Shown here: positions 48,101 to 63,100 of the stretch, in pieces | How positions within the stretch are numbered: position 1 is the first letter of the stretch | How the letters are laid out: every line of letters starts with the position of its first letter | Origin: Xestospongia bergquistia | Taxonomy: Eukaryota; Porifera; Demospongiae; Haplosclerida; Petrosiidae | Assembly: GCA_963965975.1 (NCBI GenBank) | Contig: OZ014417.1 | Coordinates: 682,001-746,000 of the forward strand | Direction: 5' to 3' | DNA length: 64,000 nucleotides | Program-made: the position numbers and the translations under genes | Notes under the pieces: model-generated | What the model was told of the DNA's origin: nothing | Seen by the model: the letters and a program-made list of their open reading frames with translations, nothing else | The model's database searches: none

Positions 48101-51100
48101 ATACATCTTGTGGTTTGGGATTGAAACAACTGCAATTTGGAGCAGCTTACTGTACTGGTTCAAGTTTAGTTTTTATCAGCAATCCACCATCAATGTCTGG
48201 GGGAAGGTCCCTTTTTGGAGGACCATCTTCCTCCTCGGGAAAATGTAAGATATCAAAGTCTTTTAAGTAGTTCTTATCTCTCTCTCTCTCTCTCTCAGCC
48301 CTTTGTCTTAGTTTTTGTTATAGTTTATCTAGTGGACAACTGGTATCCCAGTCTGAACTCTCTCCTTCTCAACAGCTACAATGTGGACTTAATAGAGGTG
48401 GTACTGTTGTAACATTAGGTATGTAGACATGTTGCTGATATGCAGTATATGTGCTTTCACTTTCAATATTTTGATTGTGTAATGGACACTTCCTGACTCC
48501 TCCTACATATATGAGCTGCTTTGAGGACATTATGAGGCTCTGATATGTGTTTACATATACATCTTATGTATACATGTTTACATGTATACATGTAAAAAAC
48601 ATATATTTTCTCTTTCTTTTTTAGCTGCTAGTTATGATCATCAGAACCACTGTGTATGGACAGTATGTGATACTTGGATTGATATTTGGACTTGCTTAGG
48701 AAGAGTTCGTCCAGCAGCTCACTTGTTAGCTGTTCGTATGGGACAGGACTCTCTAGAGAAATTGATTCCCACATCACAAGAGGAACAAGCCTCAGAGACT
48801 ATACCTATCCAAGAAGCAATAAAATTGTTATTAAGACATAGTGGAATGGAATCCTGTCGACTAACACCAGGGAAGGACTTTGGTACTCCTGTTGTCCACT
48901 CTCTTTCTCTAAGTTTTCTTACACATTGCTGTGACATTTTGGAACACTGTATCACTCGTGATCAATACGAGAATGCCCTTGCTAATGTTATTACTTTGCA
49001 GGTAAGTGTAGCAATGGGTGGAACCAAGTGTAATGATGATTACATTTATTGATTATTATTGTAGGCAGTACTTCCAAGTTATTTGACATCAAGTAAGTGT
49101 CCAAAAGCTGAGATGTCTAAATTAAAGGAGAGAGTCAGGTATGACCGGGTTTTGTAACTGGATAAACCTGTTTTACTGAAATTGCAGGACTGCAACATGG
49201 AATCTTATGAATAAAGAAACGTGTCCACCTGCTTTATTAAATGAGACAAGAAAATTAATCAGGTATATAAAAATACTGACATGTACATGTAATTAATGTT
49301 TTTAATTGAAATGGTCGTTATGGTAACAATTGTCTTCTCACAGTCACAATTGTGAAGGATTATTTCTTGAAGATCCTGACCATGTTGATGATTTTATCTC
49401 TACACTTCTAACCACATCTGACCCCAAAATTTTAACTTTAAAGCAAGAATTATTGACGGAAATAGCAAAGAGGCTCCGCCCACTATCATTACTTCGACCT
49501 TGCATGATGAAGTTAACCGGATTAGTTGCCCAAACTATTAATGAAGAATCACTCATCACACTAAAACAATTACAAGAGGGTGTGACTATTGATACCATGG
49601 TAACACAACCTGTAAGTGGATGATAAGCATGAGTTAAGTAAACAATATTGGTTGTTGTTTCCTCTCTAGGTCTTCACGTCAGCTCATCAATGTGCTGGTG
49701 CCATGTTAAATGTGATATTACGTTCAGTATCTCATCTTTCTCAAGATCTCACTAACATGAAGAAGATGAGTAAAGAAGAGAGAGACAGCAAGCAACTTCA
49801 AGAGTTAGAATGTCAATTACAGGTATGTTGTGATGGAACAACAATGTGTACGTGGGGAGGGTATCTTGTTTGATTATTTAATCCTTGCAAATAAAAGTAG
49901 TTATTAAAATAGTTATTAAAATACACAATAAAAGTAGTTATTAAAGTAGTTATTAAAATACACAATAAAAGTAGTTATTAAAATACACAATAAAAGTAGT
50001 TATTAAAATAGTTATTAAAATACACAGGTTAATGAGGTTATCTGTTTAATATAATGTAAGTTAAGTAAATAAACTATAGCAATGTATAAAGATTGTAAGT
50101 AATATGTTTTAATGTATTATATTAATATATCTGTGTTTTAGACTACTAGAAGTCAATTGGTTGAATTATGTGTTGACTTGAAGTTATTTGAGGCTTGTGA
50201 CAAGGTAATAATATTCTTAATAATTAAGATGCAAATTTTAATTTTAAGATGGCATCTTTACTTTTCTAGTTCCTTGAATATATCTGTGATTTAGCTAGCT
50301 CATTACCAGCTCCAATAGAAATGGAAAAAGTGAAAGAGGAAAAGGAAGAGAAAGAGGAAAAAGAGGAAAAGGAAAAAGAAGGAGATAGTATAGAGAAAAG
50401 AAGACAAGACTTTATAATTGCATTAGAACGTGTTAGTAAAGGAAGTGTTTTAGGTTGTCTCCTCCTTCCATTACTGGCTATTATGAGTGATCCCCAGCTG
50501 TGTACGTTGCCCCTAGCAACCACCTTTCTGAAACACATCACAACTTTAGGGAAAAAGAATGCAGAGGTAGGAGGTGTGACCTTCATTATTAACTAGTTAA
50601 ATAAGTGTAGTTGGTACAATTTGAATTTTCTAAAGGAGGTGTGTCTATTGAGGAAGTCAATTAAGTTAATTTGGTTTTCCCTAACCACACCTCCTAATAT
50701 TGTACTTAGTCTGTCAGCCGAGGTGATGGAGTGAAGTACCTCCCAAACTTGCGATTACACAGGCACAATCCCATACCAATAACTTAGACACAGCCTCAAA
50801 AATTCAAACTATACTGGTAATAAATACATCAATTATATTTCTATATCTTTTTTTAGTGTTGTTCAATGTTATATTCTGATCTTAGCAGTATTAGTATACC
50901 ATCACCATGGGCTAGTGGACGCACAGTAGAGACAATACATCCTGTTAGAGATAATTATAAATTTAAAGAAACGGTCTCTTTTCCTGGTGCTCGACATCTC
51001 TATCTCAAATTTGATCCTCGCTGTTCATCACAATATGATTATGATAAAGTAATTATGACTGTTCTTTATTCATTTATTCTTTAGTCCCTATATATCGTCT

Positions 51101-54100
51101 ATTTATTGTCTATTTATCCATTTCTTCATCTATTTAGGTTTGTATATATGCTGGAAACTCTACCACGTCACCAAAAATTGCAGAATATGGAGGTAATATT
51201 CATGGATTTGGTAGTCGAAGTGTTCTTGGTAAGGGATGGCCTAAAGAACTAGTAAAGGTATTATATACTAGCTAATCCAGTATTTATAACTTGTTTCACA
51301 GGTTGACAATGATACAGTGACTTTTACTTTCGAGATGAAGAGTGGGCGTGAGCACAGCACCCCAGATAAAGCAATGTGGGGATTCTTGTGTACCGTACGA
51401 CCACAAGAAACTGCTGAGGACAGCACTAGTGGTCTCCCATTTTTATTGGATCTTTATCTCTCTATCTCGTCCATTAGCTGCTCTCTGATTGGTCAATTGT
51501 TTAATGGAACTCCGCCTACTTCTGATGAGATCAAATGTGCTCCTCTTATGGAATCATCTCTGTTACAAAAGTAATTATTATTAATTAATTATTAATTAAA
51601 TTAATGTTTTTTTATTTAGATGTGTTTGGCCTGAAAGTGATGAATTAGTGGGCGGGGCTAGCCCCAGCCATAGAAAACCACTCCTTCCTTCTGTTATTAA
51701 TAAGCTCAGAGAACTAGTTAGTATACCTCAACCAATATTGAGAAAAAGAATAAGGTATTAAATGAATGACAGACTAATGGATGAATGGTCAAATGGAAAA
51801 TGGACAAATGCATGTGATGCACAAGTTGAGATATAATTCTTTATTTTTAGCGAGCTTCTTCAAATAAACTTATTAGAAGACCTTATATTAAGTGCTTCCC
51901 TCAAACACAATGATATTGCGTCTCCATTCTCTCTCATTGGTGAAGAACCAACAGAGAAAAATAGGCAACTGCTAGAAGATATCTTTACTCGAATTAATGG
52001 TCTAGAGAGAAGATTACAGGCTTTGGCTGAACTAGAAACAAAATGGTGGTCTGATGTTGTAGACATAGCTGCTAATACAAGAGAAATTGAAACTGCTTTC
52101 TTTTATGAAATGCAACAAGAAGTAAATATACTATTAATATACTACAAATATACTATTAATATACTATTAATATACTACAAATATACTATTAATATACTAT
52201 AAATATACTATTAATATACTATTAATATACTATAAATATACTATTAATATACTATTAATATACTACAAATGTACTATTATATGCTATAAATTTACTATAA
52301 ATATATTTCTAATATACTATGTCAAATCACTGGTTGCTGCTCACATATTCAAGTCACTCACTAATTACTGTTATCATTTACTAAATATTCTATTCTCTAT
52401 TTTTGTAGTCTTCTGCAAAGAACTTTGAATTATTGTGTTGTCTAATGTCAGTTGAATTAAATCTTGGTGATACATACTCTGCCATCAAGCAATTACAGTA
52501 AGTGAATTGTAAGAGAAGAGAAAGATGAATAATTTTATTGTTTAGAGAGCTAATGGAGAAAGATGTCCAACGTAAGAAAGATCAAGGAGAAGGAGAAATA
52601 GATGTTAATGCTAAGGTTAGTAAATTTGTATCAGATTAAAGTTTTTTTATAAACACTGATTTTTCAACTCTGCATCAATATCATTGTGTTAACACTGTGT
52701 TATCTCTACATTATATAAAATACATTATTGTGTTAACACTGTGTTATCTCTACATTATATAAAATACATTATTGTGTTAACACTGTGTTATCTCTAGACC
52801 CACAGTCTTGTAATGGGTGTGTTAGATCGAGCTCGCCTCTTATTACAAGTTTACATCTCACCTACAATTCAATGTAAGTCACACATTACATTTTTAACTG
52901 ATAAATTAATATCTTACTTTAGCCACGCCTCCTCCCACATTTGTGCCACGTTCTATATCAGTCCCTGCTCATCATCTTAAACCATCTACCTCATTACAGT
53001 AAGGTTATCCTGCAAATAACTTATTTTAGTATTCTTTCTAGTCGTCAACGCAGTGATGGCAGTATGGCCCTTCTTGTTGATACTAACCCTGATGGAGAAC
53101 AGTCTCTGTTGGATGAAATATTTCAATTTATTGGAGCTAAGCCAGAAGAAGCTGTAAGTATAAATCACATGACCATCATGTGATTATCACCTCACTTATA
53201 TAGGTCTCTTGTGAAAGTTTTCTCTCAGCTGCTAGCAAGCAACGTCAGAGAAGCATCAATCGAGTATCTGCTCTGGGATTTTTACAAACTATTTTAACCA
53301 GTCACCATTTGGGTGCCACTGTAGAACACTTGTTAGCTTGTGTAGGTGGAGTCCTAAGAAATGGACCCTGTGTTAAAGACATTGCTTGTAGTGGTCATGT
53401 GACTCGAGTACGAGAGGCTTTTGCTGACATGATGCATGCTGTGGTTGAGTTAGCCAGTCGGCAACCAGCTGCTTGTATTAATACAATAGCCCTCCTTTCT
53501 ATTATACCTTATACAAGAGAAGAAGAGAATTGTCTTGTTCGTAGTGGTTTGGTAAAACTCCTTGATCATCTCTGTAGTATGTCTGACTTACCTCAAGGAG
53601 CTGCCGGGGGTGAGGAAGGGGAACAAGAAGGAGAAGCTGTGCAGAGAGTTACAGCTCTTGCCTGGGCTGCCTTCCAGGTTTTGGCTGATCGTTGTGTCTC
53701 ATGGGAAACTCGTAGCGTTGGATTTATATCCTCTGGATTAGCTCAACAAGTCTCATTACTTCTCACTAACCATCTTTCACGTGCTATGGAATCATTAGTG
53801 ACATCGGAATCGGGAACATCAGAGACTTTACAAGAGGCGTTATCAATGTTGTTAGGTCTGGCTCGTAGTTACATGGGTCGTACCATCCTCAGTCAACCAG
53901 CTTGCGTATCGAAACTCCTCCTACTTTTAACAGACCAACGTCCCTCACCAAAATTGGTCCTCATAGCTCTTCAATTATGTCGTATTGCACTGCCATTAAT
54001 GACTATAGCAGAATGTTCTCAAGTAATCATTCCTCCCCATCCTACTCTCTCAACATTACCACCTTCAACCAACTTAGCCTCAAAAATTATCACTCTTCTG

Positions 54101-57100
54101 ATGGCAAAATTAGCAGAGTATATTACTCCTAGCACTTCACATATTAGCACCAGACAATCACAGGATCAGGACGCTACTCAAGATGAAGAATCAGTTCTAG
54201 TAATTGTTCCCTCAAGACATCTTGAGATCGATGAAAGCAGTCAAGCATCAGTTTATATATATCGTAAAGATAGCGAGAGTGCAGCTGAAATACTTCATGT
54301 TTTATTAAATCAAGACCCAAGACAACTCAGTCATCGTATGGAGACAGTTCTACGTTTAGATCAAGCTCTCACAGAAGATGGGAAAGCCGAGATTTTCACC
54401 GATTCGTATCGAGCATGCTTTCGACGTTCTATTCGCTGGGCAAATATGGGGTTTACTGTGAGTATTGAACCACCAGCTGGTAGCTTTGGTGAATCTTCCG
54501 GCACTGAATCAGATCAGAAAAAAGCTAAAGCTGAGTCAGCGTGTAAGAAAAAGAACATGGAACTTCTCAAAACTGATCCACCCCGCCCCTTTCTCAGTGG
54601 AACAGTAGCATACTCACTGGCATCAGAAATAATAGCATTGCTCAATGGATTGTTAGCTGATCCTGACGCAGCACAGGTATGGAAAAATGCCATTCAAGAT
54701 GTTCTTCAAAGTTCATTAGAAACAGTTCCAAGTTGTTTGCCAAATCTGGAGCGTTACTGTTCTGAAGTACATGCCTGTATTAACCAATGTGAAACTCCCC
54801 CTTCTCCTGACGAGCATTTATTATCTTCTAGTTGTCTTGCCAATGCAACATTTGCTGCTTTAGGTGGATTCAAAGATACTCTTCGACCCGGTATGGTGGT
54901 CCAATTACTGGGAGAAGGGATTTCTAATTGCCAAGGGACTATATCAAGCATCTCCGAAAGGAGAGGGATAGCTAACGTATCATTTGATGACAAGTATTGT
55001 TTCGGTGTGAATCAAACTCTTGATGTGCCATTGTCTCGACTCCTCCCCCCTGAGGTTGGATCCCTTCCATTAAAACAATTAGGACTTGATAGCCATCTCT
55101 GTCGTGCACTAATATCAGTTATTTCAACATCTTCTATCACAGTTTCATCACCTCATACTGGTATGGACGCCAGTCTTGAAGGAATGGGTCTCTGCCGGCT
55201 GTTTGCAGAACTTAGAACACGGGCCTCCATGTGTCTATCGCATCAAGTGAAGGATCCTGAATTTAGAGATTTAATTTTGAAGAAATCAGACATATCACAA
55301 CTTCACGCAATGTCTGAGACTATTCAACCAGGTATGTTTTTTTGATTGTTGGTAACAGTTAACTTATGGAGTCATCAATTTTGTTTCAGGTCAAAGGTTA
55401 TCTGTCGTTGAAGCTCATTGTTTGAGTTTGAGAATGTTATATAGAGATTGTGCTAGACCTCCAGCACCCAAAATTGAGAGACCTCGAGTTGAAGTAAGTC
55501 ATAACACAATTTTATATCAGCAATGGCTTGTAAGAATACAAGTCACCTTACATTATTATGATCTCCTGATATCAGTACATGTGTTAGTAGACCATATTGG
55601 GTATTTTTGTGTTGCTGCACTGGTTAATTTTATATCTATCTTTTCTCTCTCATAGCGTAAACATTATTACATGGATATCACACGAACTTGGCCAGTTGTG
55701 TCTTCATGTAGTTTCTCTCATCATTTGAGTTCATTGGTATATCAAGGAGCAACTACTTCCACTGGTAGTGGATCAGATGATGAAGGACAAGATAGACCAA
55801 AAGGAGTTTTTATTTTAACTAATGCTCCTGTGCCTTCTCATGTAATGGATGGAAAGATACAGGATGGATGGCTGGCAGAAAGATGGCTGGATTAATGGAT
55901 AATTCAAATGTTAAAATAATAACATTGATTTTTATCTTATCAGGCTCCTTCTTTTTACTGGGAGGTGGAGCTCATCCAGTTGGACTCAGGTAGTACAGCA
56001 CCTCATTTAACCCTTGGATTCTGTCCAGATCCAATTAAACCAGGTGAAGGAGAAGTATGGACATATCCAGAGGAGACGTGCCTCTTCCGAAGGTGAAATA
56101 AAGTACCAGCTCATTTACCTTGTTTGCTTTCAGTTTAATTTTCACCTGATACTCACATGATAATCACATGATTGTCATGTGATTTTATGCATCCATTGCT
56201 TGTATATATTTTTCCTTGTGTCCATTTAGTACCGGTCGAGGTTTTCAGGTTCGCGGAGAGGACAGGATGTTGTGGAACAAGATCACGATAGAGACTCCAT
56301 TGAAAACTGGAGATGTGGTAGGATGTGGTTGGCTTAAAGAGGAAACACCAGAGAACAAAGGTGTGGTCTATTTCACTATAAATGGAACAAGACTTGATCA
56401 GACATTCAAGAATTCACCCACTGAGATGTATCCATTTTTACATGTACAAAAGAAGGTAAGTGAGGGTCTCCAAGGGTAAAGGGGATTGTTCTATCTCACT
56501 TAATTAGGGGATTAGATTGCGTGCTAATTATGGGGACAAGCCTTTTGTTTATGCTGAAGGTCAAGCCCATCGTGATGCTGCCGATCTTAAAGTGGGTGAA
56601 TCTATTGAAGAAATTATTGCATTGTTCAAATTATTACCATTTGCTGAGAGTGATAGTGATGTAGAAGATGATACAGAGAAAGATTTTACTAAAAAAGATG
56701 AGAAACTCATAGACAAAGACAATACTAAACCTGAACTGTTAACAATTGGTCCGCCATGTTATACGCTAGAACCTTGTACTCTCTCTGAAGGTAAGCACAG
56801 ACAAAGTCACATGACAGTCACATGATAGACTTTAGAGGTATTCATTGCATATGATGTACATATATCATAAACCATTTCAGTTTTCATTGTTGTCATATGA
56901 CATGCACATAACTGTTGCATGTTACTCACATGACTGTCACATGACTTCCTCTAGTTTACAACAGTAAATCATCTCAAGTTTACACAACAAGATCTAGTTT
57001 TGATACTATGTTGGAGAATGGACCTCTAGTCCGACCTGGAGGTGGAGGGAACAATCAGGAAGAGGAAGAGGAAGAAGATGGAGGTGGTGGGGCTCAGCAA

Positions 57101-60100
57101 GAGGAAGATCTTCATACATTGTTGGTTAAGTCGTGGGAAGCTAAGGTATTTCCTCTGATCCAAAGACGATTTAGGAACGATCAGGAACGAAAGTCTGGAC
57201 TTGATCAGATAAGAGGAGCATTACAACTTGGTAAAGAAAGCTGATGATTTTAATAATTAATTGTTCATTTTTGTACCATGCATCTATTGCTATAATATTC
57301 ATCCATTTATACTAACATACATCCATTTATACTAACCATCCATCCATTTATACTAACCATACATCCATTTATTACTAACCATACATCCATTTATACTAAC
57401 CATACATCCATTTATTACTAACCATACATCCATTTATACTAACTATCCATCCATTTATTACTAACCATACATCCATTTATACTAACCATACATCCATTTA
57501 TTACTAACCATACATCCATTTATACTAACTATCCATCCATTTATACTAACTATCCATCCATTTATATAAACCATACATCCATTTATTACTAACCATACAT
57601 CCATTACTTGTTCATATTAGGTATGGAAAGCATTGCACAAGAAACAGTTGAGTTCTTGTATGAAGAAAATGGTGGCTTACCTCGTGATCTTCACTTTCCT
57701 ACAATGGATGATGTGAAAGCTGATTTAGATAAATTTACTATTAACAGAGTCAAGAAAGGGTCAGCTGTTGTGATACAGAAAGAGCTCCCATACTCTCGTT
57801 GTGGTGTACGGGCTATGCAGAAAACGCAAGGATTAACAGGTGGGTGTGGCTTTGTCAGTCATATAATTAAACAGGTGTGCCTTTTTAAAATTATTACTTC
57901 ATTAGGTATTGTACTAGCTGTCGATGAACACAATGAGCTGGTACAAGTTGAATGTTACTTACCTAGTGATGGAGCTCTGGTCCGATTTTGGTACCCAGTT
58001 GTGTACTTAGAGCGCCCTCCAAAGGGTTACCGGAAGCCCTCAGCACTTAGAGGGGCGGAGTCAGTTAATATATTGGTACACAGGTATAACATGTCTCTTT
58101 TATTACTTTATTTATTTGTTTATTAATAGAGAATTATTAAATTGTGAAGCAACTCTAGCAGCCATTTATTGTCGATCTTCTCTTCTTACTCTCTACTCTT
58201 CAACTTCTTCTTCTCTTTCCTTTCCAACTTACATCAATTTCTTAGCACAACATACCTTCTCACAACCATCTGTCGAAGGACTCTGTACCACAACTTGTCC
58301 TTCTCTCTCACCCTCTCCTCAAATATGTCTTTGCTCTAATTCTCTTTCAGTTCCTTATAATCTTTTCTACTCCAACCAGGTCATTGTAGAGAAAGAATTG
58401 GAGTCTTGGCTAGTGGAACATCCTGATAAATGTATGTCATTAGTAGTTAACTTGAATGAGGAGGTAACTCAAGTTGCTGGGGGTATTGGACAGAGTCAAT
58501 TCCCTATACCTGAGGGACGAGATTCTTCTGATGTTTATTGTCCTCGTGCTGCCTTCATGATTATATCAAGTGTTGAACTTAAATCTGGCAGCAGCTCAGG
58601 GTAAATGGACGAATAAATAGATAGATAGATGAGTGAATGAATGGTGGATGGATGGATGGATAGATGGATGAAGTTATGCTCTTTTGCATTTAAATTATTT
58701 TTCTCTTCTACAGTGCTTCTTACAAGTACCCATGGGCCAAGGTGTTCTCTTATCGAGGAGGTCAAGGTAAAGCTGGAAGGATGCCTCTTCAAGAAGTAGT
58801 TCGTTATCCAAATGAGACACCTCAATCCGCTAATCCACAATATTGTGGTGGAATATTTCAAACACTCATTGTACCAACAGATCGAGTCCATTTCAAATTA
58901 GCCGGCTCTACTCCACCCCCTGGTCGACAACTAAATGTGTATGGTTTACCAAGAGTAATTCCTGTTTTATTAACTGTCACTAATACCCTGTCAATCCAGT
59001 CTTACCGGTCATTCCAGTGTGACAAAAAGTCCAGTAAGACAGTGCTGCAATATTGCCATGCTCTTTCCACCTGTATAACTCCTCTTTTAAAAGTAATAAT
59101 TGGATCAACAATGCCCATTGTAATGAAAGAGAGACTTTTTCACTCGTTTGCTAACATTTTAACATCTCTTACTACCATTGATGTTCTAGACCATGACCAC
59201 TACCCTGTTATTCCTGCTGGATTTATTCAAAGTATATCAGAAGAGCTTGATAACTTGTATACTGTAGAATGTGAACAATTTCTACCAGGAGGTGACAAGA
59301 GTAAAAAAAGTCATCTATTTCCTCCAGCTGGGTCTATCGGTCGTGGAGGATCAGGTCGATTTTCAACTTACTTCCAGTCTCTGTTAGAACTAGTACTTGC
59401 TGTTGAACAATACACAAATCATTACCATAAACCCAAAGAAGCCACACCCACCTCTAATGGAAAAAGAGTCAGTAAGAAAGGAAAGCAAGTCAAGAAAACA
59501 ACTTGGTTGAGTTATGTGAGACGAGCCTATCATCTTTTATATTCCATTACTCATCACAAACCACTCAATAATGAGTTCTACAGATGTTATTACAAGTCTC
59601 TCTCTGTTAGCCCTCAGTCTCGTCTTCTTGTGGTCACTGGAATCAGTCCGGGTCTGGAGGGAAGCATTGCTATGGAAACAATTACTAAAATTTGTAATCA
59701 TTATGGCGGTTTGAATCAGGCTGGTACTTACCTTCCACTAAGAGAGAGAACACAAGAAGAAAAGGAAGCATTGAGAATGAAACTTGAAGAGGAGAACAAG
59801 AAGTTAGAGACAGAGGAGTCTGCTACTAAGAAGGAAGAATCATCTGATGATAAAGATCAGTCAGATACTCAGCCTCAACCACAACCTCAAGATGAATCTC
59901 AACAAGAAAAAGATCCAGTCCCGAAAGCTGAAGCCACATCTCCTGTTAATGAACTAGTAGTAGTGGGCGGGGCTGTTATTGAACTATGTAGTGGATCTAA
60001 AACATCCAATGTTTGTAGTGCTCTGTTATCATCAGCTGTACTTCAAGGAGAAAAGAAAGTCCTATCAGTATTGTGTGTATCAGATACACTGAAGTGTGGA

Positions 60101-63100
60101 GAAGATGAGACAGCTAATGAAATATTAGCAAGATATTTGACTAGTAAGATCTTTACAAACAAGAGGTTATCTGAAGAAGCTAGAAGAGTTTTCAAAAGTA
60201 TTTTTAATTCCTCAAAGACTAACATTCTCAGGAAGAACCTGGAAGATGATAACTCAGATTTATTGTTGAAAGTATTCTTGCATGGTGTAACACGAGACCG
60301 TTCCCTGAAGGATATATTAAACCAACTCTGGTGTGGCAAAAAGGACAGTGACCCTCTAACAGAGGACCACTTTTTAGGTTGGGTTGAGAGAGAAGGCTTG
60401 AAAAATGTACTACACATATGGACTGGTCTCTTTGCAGCTGGTTACGACTGCCATCTCACAAGGTACAAATAATGCACTAAACATTACATCATTACTATAT
60501 CATTGTAGGTGTGGTTACCTACCATCTGAAGGCATGGCTTGTGCTCCAGACTCTGCCCAAGACCATGCTTTAAAGTTACATGTAGATTCTATGAGTCGTC
60601 GTCTTGACATTACATCATCACAGCTACATTGTTGGGAGATTACACTCAGTGAGGCTGAATTAGCTTCGAGTCAACTGGTACCTTTACAAGGTAACTTGTT
60701 TGTTGTGTATCTGTCTGTGTCAATTTTATTGGACTGTCTATCTGTCTGTCTGTCGTCATTTGTTGTCTATCTATCTGTCCATTTATATTAGGTCAGTCAC
60801 TTGCTGATATTCGTATGAGATTTTGGCTGTTAAAAAATGTTAATCGTCAGTTGTCATGGTTGCTACCACTTGTGAACTTGTGCTCTATCCATCCTCTCTC
60901 ACTTGGTACTCTCCTCTCCTTCACAGCACCATTAATATTCTATGATAACAAGACTTCATTCCTTCATGCTGTCCTCAATGCCGCTACACGACGATCTCTT
61001 GATCAGGCCCCTCCTGAAATTAAAATGGACCCCTTGGAGATTGTGGGAGGTATGGATGTTAGAGAATTAAAATTTAGACTGATTACTCTCACTTTTTTAG
61101 GACTCCCCTCAACAGTTTTAGCAACACAATTTTGTCAAGCTGCTCGTCAAATGTTAACTGTTCCCTCTCCACAGTTATGTGTTCCTCTAGCTAGTGGGGG
61201 AGACCCTACATATGCTTTTAATGTAAAACTTGCTGGAGAAGAAGTGCATGGAACAAGTATGTCTGTTACATTGACTTTCTTGGGTGCATTAATTCTCTCT
61301 CTCCCTTTCTATCTATAGGTGGTTCTTTCCGCCATTTTCTTTGGCAGGTTGTACGGGAGTTACAGTCACCATTACTTCCTATTTTAATTCAATGTCCTAG
61401 CAGTGCAGCTGGTGTTAATAAAGGCAAACATATATTAACAACAGGACCTATGAAATATTCTGAAGAGAAACTTTTGGAATTTTTTGGACAAGTGAGAAGT
61501 TTAAGCTATTGTGAATGAATGGATAGATGGTTGAATGAATGGATGGATGGATGGTTGGATGGATAGGTTAATTGCTTGGTTAAATCTTGTGCTATATTTT
61601 TAGTTGTTGGGTGTGGCTATTAGAGCTGATGTACCAGTTGCATTAGATTTGTTGCCTTGTTTCTGGAAAAGTTTAAAAAATGAAGAACTATCTTTACAAG
61701 ATCTAAAAGATGCTGATATTATCACCTACTCTTTAACAAAGAATATAATTGAGGTAGGAGGAATTATTTATATTGACCACGCCCAGATAATATGAGTCAT
61801 GAATATTGTTATTTTCCTAGGCTCCTGATGAAACAACTTTCAATAATTTGGTTGGTAATATCTCTCATGACAAAGGAAACAATAGTAATTCAGATACTAA
61901 AGAATCTGGTCTCAGATTTACTTACCAAAACTTGAGAGGAGAAGAGGAAGAACTAATGATGGGTGGAGCTGATAAAGTAGTGGGGTAAAGTGTCACCATG
62001 ACAACACCATGCATCATATATATCAATTTTCTATAGCTTTGACAATCGAAGAGAATATGCTGAATCAATCAGATCATTTAGATTACAAGAATTATTTTCC
62101 TCAGAGAGAATGACGGCTGTTAGATGTGGTATATCATCTGTGATACCTCTAGAAGTTTTCTCTGTGTTCACTGATAATGATCTTGACCTCCGAGTGTGTG
62201 GATTACCAGATATTGACCTACAATACCTTAAGGTACAACAAGAGTAACTTGTGACACACAACTATTTTAAGATACATTTCATATCCATATTTATGTTAAC
62301 ATATCATGTTATTAATGTAGACTCATACAACATATCATGTTATTAATGTAGACTCATACAACATATCATGTTATTAATGTAGACTCATACAACATATCAT
62401 GTTATTAATGTAGACTCATACAACATATCATGTTATTAATGTAGACTCATACAACATATCATGTTATTAATGTAGACTCATACAACATATCATGTTATTA
62501 ATGTAGACTCATACAACATATCATGTTATTAATGTAGACTCATACAACATATCATGTTATTAATGTAGACTCATACAACATATCATGTTATTAATGTAGA
62601 CTCATACAACATATCATGTTATTAATGTAGACTCATACAACATATCATGTTATTAATGTAGACTCATACAACATATCATGTTATTAATGTAGACTCATAC
62701 AACATATCATGTTGGGTTGATGGAAACAGATCAGCACATACAATTCTTTTGGACGGCACTAGAATTACTTTCACAAGTGAGAGAGGCTCATTTTTCCTCG
62801 ACTTAATAACAAATGATTTTTTTAATTTAGGAGGAGCTTCGTAAATTTATTAAATTTGCTTGCAATCAAGAACGTATTCCATTTGGCCACACCAGCCGAG
62901 GAGGAGGGGAAGATAGAATAATTCATGTTCCTCCTTATCCCATGAAGATAGCACCACCCGATGGACAAGGTATGACACCTGCATATCGCACATTGATTTC
63001 GTACAAGGCATCGTATTTATTTATATAGATTCTATTAGTATTGTTAAAATATTCTAAGATATCTTTACATTTGTAAATATCTATGTTTATATAATGTTGC

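Noticed and set aside
62302..62711. Possible CRISPR-like array of 31-bp repeats
   Set aside because: There are no unique spacers between repeats; it is a pure tandem minisatellite within an intron of an animal gene.
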